NCBI RefSeq assembly: GCF_947488565.1 | Contig: NZ_CANKZC010000002.1 | Coordinates: 124,001-188,000 of the forward strand | Direction of reading: 5' to 3' | DNA: 64,000 nucleotides | From: an uncultured Psychrobacter sp. | GTDB lineage: Bacteria > Pseudomonadota > Gammaproteobacteria > Pseudomonadales > Moraxellaceae | Notes under the pieces: generated by a model | The model's database searches: none | The model's input: only the letters and a program-made list of their open reading frames with translations | What the model was told of the DNA's origin: nothing | Position numbers and translations under genes: made by a program | Shown: one piece after another, positions 1 to 9,733 of the stretch | Numbering within the stretch: position 1 is the stretch's first letter | Layout of the letters: each line of letters opens with the position of its first letter

Positions 1-319
1 CAGATGGACCAATAAAGACTAACCCTGCATCTTGACAGGCTTGCGCAAAATCCGCATTCTCACTTAAAAACCCATAACCCGGATGGATCGCTTGTGCGCC
101 AACATCGAGAGCAATCGCAATGATCGCATCGCCTTTAAGATAGCTATCTTTCGGAGACGATCCACCCAAATAAACCGCTTCGTCACAGACAGCGACATGC
201 TTGGCTTCGCGGTCAGCATCAGAATAAACAGCGACGGTATTCACACCCAGACGCCTGGCAGTCGCGGCCACCCGGCAGGCAATTTCACCACGGTTGGCGA
301 TTAGAATTTTAGAAAACAT
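1..319 (-). CDS. mccA: Methylcrotonyl-CoA carboxylase biotin-carboxylase (alpha) subunit, 5' fragment
   Basis: Only the N-terminal ~106 residues are inside the window; the gene continues off the left edge. The minus-strand translation begins [20 protein letters not shown] and continues with [12 protein letters not shown] and [15 protein letters not shown], which is the N-terminal fold of biotin carboxylases. This subunit carboxylates biotin with ATP and bicarbonate for the leucine-degradation carboxylase. The identity as the methylcrotonyl-CoA enzyme rather than the acetyl- or propionyl-CoA enzyme is inferred from its position directly downstream of the beta subunit and a LiuC-like hydratase, the usual liu gene order (liuB-liuC-liuD). 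It starts 56 bp after the hydratase stop, consistent with one transcript. Confidence 0.85.
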   Translation of the reverse strand, partial: MFSKILIANRGEIACRVAATARRLGVNTVAVYSDADREAKHVAVCDEAVYLGGSSPKDSYLKGDAIIAIALDVGAQAIHPGYGFLSENADFAQACQDAGLVFIGPS

Positions 320-375
320 AACTATCCCTGTGTCTTGTCATTTTTATTTGTCGTCTTGGCTATCGTTGTTTGCGT

Positions 376-1170
376 CTAGTCTACCGTCAACCAATCAGGC
401 TTACGCTTTTGCAAAAACGCTTGCACGCCTTCCTTACCTTGTGTAGATGAACGGATATCAGCAATGCCTTTTACCGTATCGGCAATTAAGTCATCACTAA
501 TAGGCGCGCCTGCAATATCATGCAACAGCTGCTTGCAAGTTTTAACCGCATCAGGGCTGTTTTTGACCATCTTGGCACAGAATGTTGCCACTGCCTCATC
601 TAATGCTTCTTCGCTGACTCGCTCGTGGATAAAACCAAGCTGACGCGCTTTTTTGGCGTCAAACACTTCCGCACTTAAGAAATAACGCTGTGACGCTCTA
701 GCACCTAGCGCTCTGATAACATAAGGGCTAATTGTTGCAGGGGCTAGCCCCAAACGCACTTCACTCAAGCAAAAGTTCGCAATCTTAACGGCGATAGCCA
801 CATCACAAACGGCCACTAAACCCATACCACCTGCATAAACGTCGCCTTGAATAGCAGCAACTGTCGGCTTAGGACATTCATAGATAGTTTTAAGCATTTG
901 CGCGAGTTTATCAGCGTCCGCTAGATTTTCTTCATAGCTATAATCTGCCATGGCACGCATCCAGTTAAGATCGGCACCTGCACAGAATGCTTTGCCGGCA
1001 GCCGCTAACACGATGACTCGCACATTATCATCAGTGCCAAGCGTGGTGAAAACTTCGGTCAGCTCAGCAATCATTTCATCATTAAAGGCATTACGTATTT
1101 CAGGACGGTTTAATGTCACCGTCGCTACGTGCTGCTCAATATCGACCAATAGGCTTTTATAGTTATTCAT
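376..1170 (-). CDS. liuC: Enoyl-CoA hydratase/isomerase family protein, probable methylglutaconyl-CoA hydratase
   Basis: A 264-residue crotonase-fold protein of normal family length. The oxyanion-hole segment KAFCAGADLNWM lies near residue 60 and a second one, YAGGMGLVAVCDVAIA, near residue 110. They are followed by SEVRLGLAPATISPYVIRALG, which is characteristic of LiuC-type hydratases of leucine breakdown. LiuC-type enzymes hydrate 3-methylglutaconyl-CoA to HMG-CoA, the step after methylcrotonyl-CoA carboxylase. The flanking carboxylase subunits support this role. A 231-bp gap holding a large inverted repeat separates it from mccB upstream, so the two may not be cotranscribed at equal levels. 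A generic enoyl-CoA hydratase is the alternative. Confidence 0.85.
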   Translation of the reverse strand: MNNYKSLLVDIEQHVATVTLNRPEIRNAFNDEMIAELTEVFTTLGTDDNVRVIVLAAAGKAFCAGADLNWMRAMADYSYEENLADADKLAQMLKTIYECPKPTVAAIQGDVYAGGMGLVAVCDVAIAVKIANFCLSEVRLGLAPATISPYVIRALGARASQRYFLSAEVFDAKKARQLGFIHERVSEEALDEAVATFCAKMVKNSPDAVKTCKQLLHDIAGAPISDDLIADTVKGIADIRSSTQGKEGVQAFLQKRKPDWLTVD

Positions 1171-1247
1171 ATATGATTGTCTCTATTTTTCATGGTAACT
1201 TTTGTATGACTTTTCTTTTAACGCCGTCATTATATTTTAGAAAAACT

Positions 1248-1378
1248 GTAGGGTGGGTTAGTTTTTCAAACTCTCTCAGAGAGTGCGGATAAAACGTAAC
1301 CCGCCATTTTGCATGATGGCTATTTAATGTTGTGACTATTTAATATTGGTGGGTTACGCTTACGCTAACCCACCCTAC
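1248..1378. repeat. REP/MITE-like intergenic element with 13-bp terminal inverted repeats
   Basis: GTAGGGTGGGTTA at 1248-1260 is the exact reverse complement of TAACCCACCCTAC at 1366-1378. A nested pair lies inside: CGTAACCCGCC at 1294-1304 against GGTGGGTTACG at 1348-1358, with one mismatch. The 131-bp element fills most of the liuC-mccB gap and contains no reading frame. The motif resembles short palindromic intergenic repeats mobilised in trans in many bacteria, but that origin is inference. It could also fold in mRNA and modulate expression within the operon. Confidence 0.75.
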
Positions 1379-1401
1379 TATCTTTTCAAGTCGCTACCAA
1401 T

Positions 1402-3012
1402 CTACATTCTAAAGACCCCATAAGTCGTCTCTTCAATCGGTGCATTATAGGCAGCGCTAAGACCTAAAGCCAGTACGTTACGAGTATCAGCAGGATCAAT
1501 CACCCCATCATCCCACAGGCGCGCCGTCGCATAATAGGGATGGCCCTGCTTCTCATACATATCGAGAATCGGCTCTTTAAATGCAGCCTCATCCTCGCTA
1601 CTCCATTCTTCGCCCTTACGGTCGAAATTATCACGCTTGACGGTTGCCAGTACTGAGGCTGCTTGCTCACCGCCCATGACAGAGATACGCGCGTTTGGCC
1701 ACATCCATAAGAAACGAGGACTATAAGCACGGCCACACATGCCGTAGTTACCGGCACCAAATGAGCCACCGACAATAACGGTAAACTTCGGCACTTTGGC
1801 GTTGGCAACTGCCATCACCATCTTAGCACCGTGACGAGCGATACCTTCGTTTTCATACTTACGGCCAACCATAAAGCCAGTAATATTCTGCAAAAATACC
1901 AATGGGATTTTACGCTTACAACATAGTTCAATGAAGTGTGTGCCTTTTTGCGCTGACTCACTAAACAAGATACCGTTATTGGCAATAATACCGACTGGCA
2001 TGCCTTCGATATGCGCAAAACCACAAACCAGCGTAGTACCGAAGCGCGCTTTAAACTCATCAAAGGCACTGTCATCGACGATACGAGCGATGATTTCTTT
2101 AATATCAAAAGGTTTACGCTTGTCTGTTGGAATGACGCCATATAGCTCTTTGGCGTCATAACGTGGTGGACGTGGTGTGATTTGATTCGGAATTTGCTTA
2201 GCAGAACGATTGAGATGACTGACGATATTACGGGCAATCGACAACGCATGGGTATCGCTTTGTGCTAAATGATCGACGACCCCCGACAGGCGAGTATGCA
2301 CGTCGCCACCGCCCAAATCTTCAGCGGTGACCTCCTCCCCCGTTGCTGCTTTCACAAGTGGTGGCCCACCCAAAAAGATGGTGCCTTGATCTTTGACGAT
2401 AATAGATTCGTCACTCATCGCTGGCACATAAGCACCGCCTGCCGTACAGCTGCCCATGACTACGGCAATCTGTGGAATGCCTGCAGCACTCATATTGGCC
2501 TGATTAAAGAAAATACGACCAAAGTGCTCTTTGTCTGGAAATACGTCATCTTGGTTTGGCAAGTTCGCGCCGCCTGAGTCCACCAAATAGACACAAGGTA
2601 AGTTGTTTTCTTGAGCGATTTCTTGCGCGCGCAAGTGCTTTTTGACCGTCATCGGATAGTACGTGCCGCCTTTTACCGTGGCATCATTACAGACAATCAT
2701 ACACTCAGTGCCATTAATACGGCCGATACCGGCAATCACGCCAGCTGCGGGAATATCCTCGCCATACATATCATGCGCAGCCATTGGAGCCACTTCTAAA
2801 AATGACGTACCCACATCAAGCAAGCGCTCGACACGCTCGCGCGGGAGTAGCTTACCACGCGCCAAATGCTTGGCACGGGCACGCTCTGAACCGCCTTGAG
2901 CGACCTTACGCAGGTGTACATATAAGTCGTCGACCACTTCTTGCATAGCAGCACTGTTTTGCTGAAAGTCGCTCGCATTTGGGCTTAACTTACTGGTTAT
3001 GATAGTGCTCAT
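1402..3012 (-). CDS. mccB: Methylcrotonyl-CoA carboxylase carboxyltransferase (beta) subunit
   Basis: A 536-residue biotin-dependent carboxyltransferase, the usual length for MccB/LiuB. Visible signatures are [20 protein letters not shown] near residue 45, [18 protein letters not shown] near residue 145, [16 protein letters not shown] near residue 190 and [16 protein letters not shown] near residue 420; the last two form the acyl-CoA and biotin oxyanion pockets. The SGGANLPNQ segment distinguishes methylcrotonyl-CoA from propionyl-CoA enzymes. It transfers the carboxyl group from biotin to 3-methylcrotonyl-CoA during leucine catabolism. The start is preceded by AAAAGGGATATC, a good ribosome site. 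No isovaleryl-CoA dehydrogenase (liuA) sits upstream, where it often does; acyl-CoA synthetases are there instead. Confidence 0.93.
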   Translation of the reverse strand: MSTIITSKLSPNASDFQQNSAAMQEVVDDLYVHLRKVAQGGSERARAKHLARGKLLPRERVERLLDVGTSFLEVAPMAAHDMYGEDIPAAGVIAGIGRINGTECMIVCNDATVKGGTYYPMTVKKHLRAQEIAQENNLPCVYLVDSGGANLPNQDDVFPDKEHFGRIFFNQANMSAAGIPQIAVVMGSCTAGGAYVPAMSDESIIVKDQGTIFLGGPPLVKAATGEEVTAEDLGGGDVHTRLSGVVDHLAQSDTHALSIARNIVSHLNRSAKQIPNQITPRPPRYDAKELYGVIPTDKRKPFDIKEIIARIVDDSAFDEFKARFGTTLVCGFAHIEGMPVGIIANNGILFSESAQKGTHFIELCCKRKIPLVFLQNITGFMVGRKYENEGIARHGAKMVMAVANAKVPKFTVIVGGSFGAGNYGMCGRAYSPRFLWMWPNARISVMGGEQAASVLATVKRDNFDRKGEEWSSEDEAAFKEPILDMYEKQGHPYYATARLWDDGVIDPADTRNVLALGLSAAYNAPIEETTYGVFRM

Positions 3013-3173
3013 GATATCCCTTTTCTTTAATGCGTAGAGGTAAGTAGCTTTTTTAGGCAGATTATTCTAATTGCTGATTACTCTAAGCGTTACTCACATA
3101 ATTAATCTTTAATGTTTTAGGCCCAGATGTTTTAAGTTCAAATATTTTAGACCTTATAAACTAAACAAGCTTA

Positions 3174-4928
3174 TTACAAGCTCAGCTCATCTTTCATCAT
3201 CTCAACGATTTTATATTTTTGAATCTTGCCTGTAATGGTCATCGGGTATTCTTCGACGAAACGATAATAGGTCGGTATTTTATAATGGGCAATGTTATTA
3301 CGGCAAAACTCTTTTACCTCTTCTTCGGTTAAGCAATCAGGCTCTTTGGGAATAATCCATGCTGCCAATACTTCACCGTACTTAGCATCAGGTATGCCAA
3401 CGATTTGCACATCGCGAATCTTAGGGTGACGATATAGATAGTTTTCAATCTCTACTGGATAGATATTCTCACCACCACGAATGACCATGTCTTTGCTACG
3501 ACCCACCACTTTGACATAACCATCTTCATCCATAGTAGCCAAATCCCCTGTGTGCATCCAATTATCTTGAATGGACGCGCGAGTTTTGAAGCGGTCACCC
3601 CAATAGCCTTTCATCACCGAATAGCCGCGCGTGAGTAGCTCGCCTTTTTCTCCTAGCGGAACAGTCTCACCCGTTTCGGTATCGATGATTTTGACTTCAA
3701 GCGCTGGCTGCACCAGTCCGACAGTGGAAACCTGCTTCTCAAGCGGTGTGTGCTTGTTTGTTTGACAAGATACTGGACTGGTCTCGGTCATACCATAAGC
3801 AATCGTGACCTCGCTCATGTGCATCTCATCAATAACGCGGCGCATGACTTCAATCGGACAGCTCGAGCCTGCCATAATACCGGTACGTAAAGTGGATAAA
3901 TCGTATTGGTTAAAATCTGGATGATCAAGCATTGCGATAAACATCGTTGGCACTCCATGCAAACCAGTACACTTTTCTTCTTCGACCGCTTGCAGGACAC
4001 TTAATGGCTCAAAACCATCATTGGGATACACGATACAACCACCATGGGTCAAAATGGCTAGATTGCCGAGTACCATACCAAAACAGTGATAAAGCGGCAC
4101 AGGAATACACAAGATATCTTCTTCAGTGAGATTCATCGCCTCACCAATAAAGTAGCCGTTGTTTAAGATATTACGGTGGGTTAAGGTCGCACCTTTTGGT
4201 GTGCCAGTCGTACCACTGGTAAATTGGACATTGATAGCGTCAGTGTTTTTGAGCTGTGCTTGGCGTTCGGCAACGCGTGGATCGTTCGGGTCACCCTCGC
4301 TTATCCAGTCAGAGAACTTTTGCATATAACTAAAAGTTTCATCATTCCCTGGCTCATCGATCCAAATGATACGCTCAATCGTCGGTATCTCGACCAAATC
4401 TAGCTGATTATAAGTTTTATGATAAATCTCCGGACACAGCTCTCGCACCATTTGCGTATAATCACTGGTCTTGAAGTGGCGCATGAGCACCAATGCCGAG
4501 CAGCCCAATTTATTTAAGGCATACTGCAACTCAAAGGTGCGATAGGCAGGATTAATATTGACGAGGATAACGCCAACTTTAGCGGTCGCTAATTGCATTA
4601 AAAGCCACTCGCTATTGTTGTGCGACCAAATACCGATGCGATCACCAATCTCAAGCCCCATCTCTATAATGGCGCTTGCCAGCTGATTGACCTTTTGTTG
4701 TAGCTGTTTATAAGTCCAGCGAATGTTTTGATGACGGGAAACTAGCGCCATGCGGTCCGGATATTTATGGACAATAGCGTCAAAGAAATCACCGATGGTC
4801 GCTTCAATCAGTGGTACATCAGGACCTTTGTCGTAGCTTTGAGAAAGTGGCGCATTGGCTGAGCGCGCACCCATGTTGACGCTGGGAATGTTAGCTAAGA
4901 TAGCATGGAAATCAATATTTTGAGTCAT
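3174..4928 (-). CDS. AMP-binding acyl-CoA synthetase (ACSF2-like), copy 1
   Basis: A 584-residue ANL-superfamily ligase that activates a fatty or branched acyl acid to its CoA ester through an acyl-adenylate. The P-loop-like motif [18 protein letters not shown] is near residue 237, [12 protein letters not shown] near residue 375, the hinge [18 protein letters not shown] near residue 480, and the catalytic Lys region TGKIQKYKI near residue 568. The overall pattern matches medium-chain ACSF2-type synthetases; the substrate cannot be read from the sequence. It is highly similar to the next gene upstream, and both have the same ribosome-binding leader AAAGGACTCGTT before ATGACTCA. Its position next to leucine-degradation genes suggests feeding acyl-CoAs into that pathway. 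Confidence 0.85.
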   Translation of the reverse strand: MTQNIDFHAILANIPSVNMGARSANAPLSQSYDKGPDVPLIEATIGDFFDAIVHKYPDRMALVSRHQNIRWTYKQLQQKVNQLASAIIEMGLEIGDRIGIWSHNNSEWLLMQLATAKVGVILVNINPAYRTFELQYALNKLGCSALVLMRHFKTSDYTQMVRELCPEIYHKTYNQLDLVEIPTIERIIWIDEPGNDETFSYMQKFSDWISEGDPNDPRVAERQAQLKNTDAINVQFTSGTTGTPKGATLTHRNILNNGYFIGEAMNLTEEDILCIPVPLYHCFGMVLGNLAILTHGGCIVYPNDGFEPLSVLQAVEEEKCTGLHGVPTMFIAMLDHPDFNQYDLSTLRTGIMAGSSCPIEVMRRVIDEMHMSEVTIAYGMTETSPVSCQTNKHTPLEKQVSTVGLVQPALEVKIIDTETGETVPLGEKGELLTRGYSVMKGYWGDRFKTRASIQDNWMHTGDLATMDEDGYVKVVGRSKDMVIRGGENIYPVEIENYLYRHPKIRDVQIVGIPDAKYGEVLAAWIIPKEPDCLTEEEVKEFCRNNIAHYKIPTYYRFVEEYPMTITGKIQKYKIVEMMKDELSL

Positions 4929-5020
4929 AACGAGTCCTTTCGTTTTATCTTTTTATTCTATATAAAAACAGCCCGTAAGCCGATTTTTCATCCTTGAACC
5001 TATATCATATATTATTATCT

Positions 5021-5072
5021 ACTATACCGCTTCAAATGAAAGACTGTCAATGATAGCGATACAATATGTATC
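5021..5072 (-). promoter_or_regulatory. Sigma70-type promoter plus GATAC-N5-GTATC inverted repeat, acyl-CoA synthetase copy 1
   Basis: On the minus strand TTGACA (5050-5045) is followed after 18 bp by TATAGT (5026-5021). Seven bp upstream of the -35 is a perfect dyad, GATAC-N5-GTATC, at 5058-5072. The same arrangement with the same spacings occurs before copy 2, so it is probably a shared operator. The bound regulator is unknown; its position just upstream of the -35 would suit an activator, but repression is equally possible. Confidence 0.65.
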
Positions 5073-5156
5073 ATTTAAAAAGAAAATATAAAATAAATGA
5101 ATAATTGCTTATTAAACGATAAGTTAGCAATGAATTTTTTATGTGACTTAAATTAT

Positions 5157-5197
5157 AAAAGTCAGCTTTATACCATAGTAGTATAAAACTGACTTTA
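5157..5197 (-). terminator. Intrinsic terminator after acyl-CoA synthetase copy 2
   Basis: Arms 5158-5173 and 5181-5196 form a 16-bp stem with one wobble position and a 7-nt loop. On the minus strand it is followed by TTTTATAATTT. It ends the transcript of the gene stopping at 5327, which implies that copy 1 uses its own promoter at 5021-5072. Confidence 0.7.
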
Positions 5198-5326
5198 TCA
5201 GTGTTTAACACTTCTGTCTTTATATCTTTAGCATTCAGTTGTAAGTCTTTATGATAATAGCACTTATAAATTAATGCTTATAAATTAATGACTTATGTTG
5301 GTTAACAGCTATTTATCTACCATAGT

Positions 5327-7114
5327 CTACTCTAAACCTAGCTCCTCTATCATTTGTTCAACGATTTTATACTTCTGAATTTTGCCCGTCACGGTCATCG
5401 GATATACATCCACGAAGCGAAAATAGGTCGGCACTTTATAATGAGCGATATGGTCACGACAAAATTGCCTTATCTCTTCTTCGGTCAAATTTCCCGGCTC
5501 TTTGGTAATGATCCACGCCGCCAACACTTCCCCATATTTTTTGTCAGGCACGCCAACGATTTGTACATCACGTATTTTAGGATGACGATAAAGGTAATTT
5601 TCGACTTCTACAGGATAGATATTTTCGCCGCCACGAATGATCATATCTTTACTACGCCCAACCACCGTAATGTAGCCGTCTTCGTCCATCGTTGCCAAAT
5701 CACCCGTGTGCATCCAGCCATCAGTGATTGCCGCGCGTGTTTTAAAGCGGCTACCCCAATAGCCTTTCATGACCGCATAGCCGTAGGTGAGTAGCTCGCC
5801 TGTCTCTCCAATCGGGACGACCTCACCCGTCTCGGTATCGACGATTTTGACTTCAAGTGCTGGCAGTACCATCCCTACTGTCGAGACTCTTTTTTCAAGG
5901 GGTGTTTGCGAGCTGGTCTGACAAGAAGCTGGGCTGGTCTCGGTCATACCATAAGCAATGGTCACCTCGCTCATGTGCATCTTATCCATGACGCGGCGCA
6001 TGACCTCAATCGGACAGCTCGAGCCGCCCATGATACCGGTGCGCAAACTGGACAAATCAAAGCTATCGAAGTCTGGATGATCAAGCTCTGCGATAAACAT
6101 CGTTGGCACGCCAAGTAAGGCGGTACATTTTTCTGCTTCCACCGTTTGCAATACTGTTAGCGGATCAAAACCATCATTGGGATACACCGCGCAGCCACCA
6201 TGGGTTAAAATGGCTAAGTTGCCGCCTACCATGCCAAAGCAGTGATAGAGTGGCAATGGAATACACAGCCTGTCCTCTTTCGTCAGCCTCATCCCCTCGC
6301 CCATAAAATAACCATTATTCAAGATATTACGATGCGTTAAGGTAGCGCCTTTGGGCGTGCCAGTTGTGCCACTGGTAAACTGCACGCTAATAGCGTCAGT
6401 GTTTTTGAGTTGAGCTTGACGTTCTGCAACGCGAGGGTCATTGGCATCTCCCTCTGCCATCCAACTAGAGAACTTTTGCATAAAATTAAAGTCTTCATCG
6501 CTCTCTGGTTTATCAATCCAAATAATGCGCTCAATCGTCGGAATCTCGACCAAATCGAGCTGGTTATAGCTTTTATGATAAATCTCAGGACATAGCTCGC
6601 GAATCATTTGCGTATAGTCACTATCTTTGAAATGACGCATCAATACCAAGGCCGAGCAGCCCAATTTATTCAGCGCATATTGCAGCTCAAAGGTACGATA
6701 GGCAGGATTAATATTAACGAGAATGACGCCAATTTTTGCGGTCGCTAATTGCATCAGCAGCCACTCGCTATTGTTGTGCGACCAAATAGCGATACGATCA
6801 CCTATCTCAAGTCCCATCTCAATCATGGCACTTGCCAGCTGATTGGCTTTTATTTGCAACTCACGATACGTCCAGCGAATATTTTGATGACGAGAAACCA
6901 AGGCTTCACGCTCAGGATATTTATTGACAATGGCATCAAAAAAGTCGCCAATGGTCGCTTCAATCAGCGGCACCTCAAGCCCTTTGTCATGGCTTTGGGT
7001 GAGTGGCGCATTCGCTGAGCGCGCACCTATATTAACTTTGGGAACATTATTGAGAATACTGTCATTAAGAATCTTGTTATTGAGAATATTGTCGAAATCG
7101 GCAAGCTGAGTCAT
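5327..7114 (-). CDS. AMP-binding acyl-CoA synthetase (ACSF2-like), copy 2
   Basis: A 595-residue paralogue of the synthetase at 3174-4928, colinear over its length. It carries the same motifs: [48 protein letters not shown] and TGKIQKYKI. Compared with copy 1 it has about 11 extra N-terminal residues made of a slipped ILN-rich stretch ([14 protein letters not shown]), which looks like a small tandem expansion. It has its own promoter and terminator, so the duplication kept two separately transcribed copies. Differences concentrate outside the motifs and may reflect different chain-length preference; that is inference. Confidence 0.85.
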   Translation of the reverse strand: MTQLADFDNILNNKILNDSILNNVPKVNIGARSANAPLTQSHDKGLEVPLIEATIGDFFDAIVNKYPEREALVSRHQNIRWTYRELQIKANQLASAMIEMGLEIGDRIAIWSHNNSEWLLMQLATAKIGVILVNINPAYRTFELQYALNKLGCSALVLMRHFKDSDYTQMIRELCPEIYHKSYNQLDLVEIPTIERIIWIDKPESDEDFNFMQKFSSWMAEGDANDPRVAERQAQLKNTDAISVQFTSGTTGTPKGATLTHRNILNNGYFMGEGMRLTKEDRLCIPLPLYHCFGMVGGNLAILTHGGCAVYPNDGFDPLTVLQTVEAEKCTALLGVPTMFIAELDHPDFDSFDLSSLRTGIMGGSSCPIEVMRRVMDKMHMSEVTIAYGMTETSPASCQTSSQTPLEKRVSTVGMVLPALEVKIVDTETGEVVPIGETGELLTYGYAVMKGYWGSRFKTRAAITDGWMHTGDLATMDEDGYITVVGRSKDMIIRGGENIYPVEVENYLYRHPKIRDVQIVGVPDKKYGEVLAAWIITKEPGNLTEEEIRQFCRDHIAHYKVPTYFRFVDVYPMTVTGKIQKYKIVEQMIEELGLE

Positions 7115-7246
7115 AACGAGTCCTTTCGTTTTGCTGTTAATTTTATTACTGCTTTATGAGCATTTAATGCGCTGCTAAGGTAAATACAATATTCCTCCTT
7201 GGATATTTGTTATAACTAGACAGTATAGTTAAATCATGCCCTAACC

Positions 7247-7298
7247 AATATAGCCCCTTAAATAAAAGACTGTCAATAATATTGATACAGCACGTATC
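7247..7298 (-). promoter_or_regulatory. Sigma70-type promoter plus GATAC-N5-GTATC inverted repeat, acyl-CoA synthetase copy 2
   Basis: On the minus strand TTGACA (7276-7271), an 18-bp spacer and TATATT (7252-7247). The dyad GATAC-N5-GTATC is at 7284-7298, again 7 bp upstream of the -35. The arms and spacings match copy 1 while the 5-bp centre differs, which argues for selection on the arms. The ATTGACAGTCTTT block around the -35 is also shared by both copies. Confidence 0.65.
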
Positions 7299-7359
7299 GA
7301 TTATAATTGATGCGACGTACTATTAAGTCGATAACTAATGCAAAAAATGCGATAGCCAT

Positions 7360-7398
7360 AAAAAAAGCCAGTGCTGCATTTAGATAGCAGCACTGGCT
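7360..7398 (-). terminator. Intrinsic terminator after rubredoxin reductase-like gene
   Basis: Perfect 12-bp arms AGCCAGTGCTGC (7366-7377) and GCAGCACTGGCT (7387-7398) with a 9-nt loop, followed on the minus strand by TTTTTT. It lies 22 bp past the stop of the flavoprotein gene. Confidence 0.85.
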
Positions 7399-7420
7399 AT
7401 GATGTAAAGATTTTTAATAA

Positions 7421-8668
7421 TTAAGCTTTAGGCATGACAGGCGCTTTAATAGTCACTGTTGCACTGACTTTATCCTTATCATCTAGCAATTCCATGATTA
7501 GCTCGTCATCCGTTTCAGCCTTTACCTGCCAATTACCCGACGCTTGTGGTACACCAGTCGCCATGACAGAGATGGCTTTATTTTTTAGACGAATCATCGG
7601 CGGCTTATGCTCATAGCCTTCGTGCTCATGACCTAAAATATCGTCGGCAATGGTGGCAGCTTGTGCACGTAGTGGCGCGACATAACGACACGCTACCCCA
7701 TTGATAGACATACAGTCACCAATGGCATAAATATTAGAAGCATTAGTACGCAGTGTTGTCGCATCGACCACGATACCAGTACGGCGATTGAACTCAACCC
7801 CAGCAGCAGCAGGCAATTTATCGTCGACAGTGAGACCTGTACTAGCTATCACATGGTCGACGATCAAAGGTTCAGGCTGCTGATCAACCGTACTATCGGC
7901 ACCTGCTACCGGCTTATAGTTTACTTGTAATTTATCATGACCACTTGTACTGTCGTTATCATTGACGCTGTCGCTGACACGCGTCACGTCAGACACTTGA
8001 TAACCACCCAAAAAGTTAATCCCTTGTGATTTGACTGCTTGAGCGATACGAGCTGTTGCTTTTGGCGGTAACATTTGTGAAAGCGGTGCATCATTTAAAT
8101 CAATCAGCGTCACCTCATGCCCAGCTTTTAACAAATCTTCTGCAATCTCGGTCCCAACCATACCCGCGCCGACGATAGCGACATGCTGACTACCCGTTGC
8201 CAGCTTTTCTTGCAGTTGACCAAAGCGTTCAATATGATTAACGTGCCAAACCAAGTCTTCTGGCAAGCTTTGCGGAAAGATAGGATGAGCGCCCATTGCT
8301 AGCACTAATTTATCATAGCCAATAGTGGCATAATCTACATTGGCCGGATCTGAGCGCGTAGCAGAGATAAGATGTAATTGTTGACTGGCTGCATCGATGT
8401 CACTGACTTGGGTATTGGCGAGTAAATTGACGTTTGCATCCTTAGCTGCATCACTACCTGTAGCCCGTACCAAATCTGAGGCGCGTTTGTTTTGACTGAT
8501 CGCCATGGTTAGCATGGGCTTGTGGTAACGATCTGCACTATCTGTCGTGACCAACGTAATTGCAATGTCTTTATCTTTCGCACGAATGGCGTCAATGACA
8601 TGCCAACCCGCTAGTCCTGCCCCAACAATGACGACACCTTTTGATGTAGATGAATGTTCTGCGCTCAT
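7421..8668 (-). CDS. FAD-dependent NAD(P)H oxidoreductase, rubredoxin reductase-like
   Basis: About 415 residues. The N-terminal FAD-binding dinucleotide fold has VVIVGAGLAGWHVIDAIR near residue 11, followed by RYHKPMLTMAISQNK, typical of rubredoxin-NAD(+) reductases of alkane-degrading Acinetobacter relatives. A second Rossmann motif, VAIVGAGMVGTEIAEDL, lies near residue 165 and the FAD-binding NIYAIGDC near residue 315. The family transfers electrons from NADH to rubredoxin; no rubredoxin gene or alkane hydroxylase is in the window, so the partner is unknown. The start at 8668 is chosen because GGAG lies 5 nt before it; a longer form could begin at 8680. Confidence 0.8.
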   Translation of the reverse strand: MSAEHSSTSKGVVIVGAGLAGWHVIDAIRAKDKDIAITLVTTDSADRYHKPMLTMAISQNKRASDLVRATGSDAAKDANVNLLANTQVSDIDAASQQLHLISATRSDPANVDYATIGYDKLVLAMGAHPIFPQSLPEDLVWHVNHIERFGQLQEKLATGSQHVAIVGAGMVGTEIAEDLLKAGHEVTLIDLNDAPLSQMLPPKATARIAQAVKSQGINFLGGYQVSDVTRVSDSVNDNDSTSGHDKLQVNYKPVAGADSTVDQQPEPLIVDHVIASTGLTVDDKLPAAAGVEFNRRTGIVVDATTLRTNASNIYAIGDCMSINGVACRYVAPLRAQAATIADDILGHEHEGYEHKPPMIRLKNKAISVMATGVPQASGNWQVKAETDDELIMELLDDKDKVSATVTIKAPVMPKA

Positions 8669-8833
8669 ACAAGCTCCCATTAAGTTGATTATTATGTTTG
8701 TTAAGTTTTACAAAATTTGCTGGATATGATTGCTCTTATTGTATCAGTAAACAGCCATGCACTCATCTATTCTCCCTCATCGCTTACGATGTAGTTACTC
8801 ATCTCAATATTGAGGATATAAACTTACTCACAC

Positions 8834-8859
8834 AAAAAAGCGCCTATTTATAGGCGCTT
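8834..8859 (-). terminator. Intrinsic terminator after gltL
   Basis: Perfect 10-bp arms AAGCGCCTAT (8838-8847) and ATAGGCGCTT (8850-8859), with TTTTTTGTG following on the minus strand. It sits 28 bp after the last gene of the glutamate transporter operon. Confidence 0.82.
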
Positions 8860-8886
8860 GATATCATCATAGAATGAAATAAACTT

Positions 8887-9690
8887 TTAATGGTTCAAAA
8901 TCTTTGACAGAAACATCTGCGCGCGTTCACTTTTCGCACCTTCAAAGAATTCATCCTTACTACAATTCTCAACGATATAGCCCTCATCCATAAAAATAAT
9001 ACGGTTAGCGACCTGACTGGCAAAGCCCATCTCATGAGTCACACACATCATTGTCATACCGTCGCGTGTTAGCTCGACCATCACATCAAGTACTTCTTGA
9101 ATCATCTCAGGGTCAAGCGCTGAGGTTGGTTCATCGAACAGCATCGCTACGGGATCCATTGCAAGCGCACGGGCAATGGCGACCCGCTGCTGTTGACCAC
9201 CAGACAACTCGGCTGGATATTTTGCCGCTTGCGCTGTCAGTCCCACCCGATCCAAATACGCCATCGCTTTCTTTTTTGCCTCAGACTCTTTACGGCCTAA
9301 TACTTTGACTTGTGCGACGGTCAGATTGTCGATAATGGTTAAATGTGGAAACAGTTCAAAATGCTGAAACACCATGCCAACGCTACTACGCAGCTTAGGT
9401 AGGTCAGTCTTTGGCGCACCGACTGAGATACCATTAACCATAATCTCACCTTTTTGAAAAGGCTCAAGACCATTGACAGTCTTAATCAAGGTCGATTTAC
9501 CACTGCCCGATGGGCCGCAAACCACCACCACATCACCCCTGTGTACGTGGGCAGTACAGTCGCTCAAAACTTGGAAGTCGCCATACCATTTGCTGACGTC
9601 AGTCATCTGAATGACTATCTCATCACTGGCATGACCATTGTTTGTCACCAGTCCGCCAAAGTCATTTGTATACGTATCAGCATTACTCAT
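8887..9690 (-). CDS. gltL: Glutamate/aspartate ABC transporter ATP-binding protein
   Basis: About 267 residues. Walker A GPSGSGKST is near residue 58, the ABC signature [15 protein letters not shown] near residue 155, and Walker [13 protein letters not shown] just after it, followed by the switch His in VTHEMGF. This is the polar amino acid uptake class. It powers the GltJK channel, with GltI delivering substrate. A non-conserved N-terminal extension of about 25 residues precedes VIQMTDVSKWYG. The ATG at 9690 has GGAG 6 nt upstream and is preferred over the GTG at 9693. It is last in the gltI-gltJ-gltK-gltL order. Confidence 0.88.
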   Translation of the reverse strand: MSNADTYTNDFGGLVTNNGHASDEIVIQMTDVSKWYGDFQVLSDCTAHVHRGDVVVVCGPSGSGKSTLIKTVNGLEPFQKGEIMVNGISVGAPKTDLPKLRSSVGMVFQHFELFPHLTIIDNLTVAQVKVLGRKESEAKKKAMAYLDRVGLTAQAAKYPAELSGGQQQRVAIARALAMDPVAMLFDEPTSALDPEMIQEVLDVMVELTRDGMTMMCVTHEMGFASQVANRIIFMDEGYIVENCSKDEFFEGAKSERAQMFLSKILNH

Positions 9691-9733
9691 CACTGGCTCC
9701 TAACCACATTATTTTAAAGTTATTAAAAAACAC

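Noticed and set aside
1500-2249. Overlapping minus-strand reading frames of 102 and 144 codons inside mccB
   Set aside because: They lie in other frames of a strongly conserved carboxyltransferase gene and their translations show no motif; they are shadow frames.
5354-5794. 146-codon plus-strand reading frame antisense to the second acyl-CoA synthetase
   Set aside because: It mirrors conserved codons of the synthetase and has no ribosome site or domain pattern.
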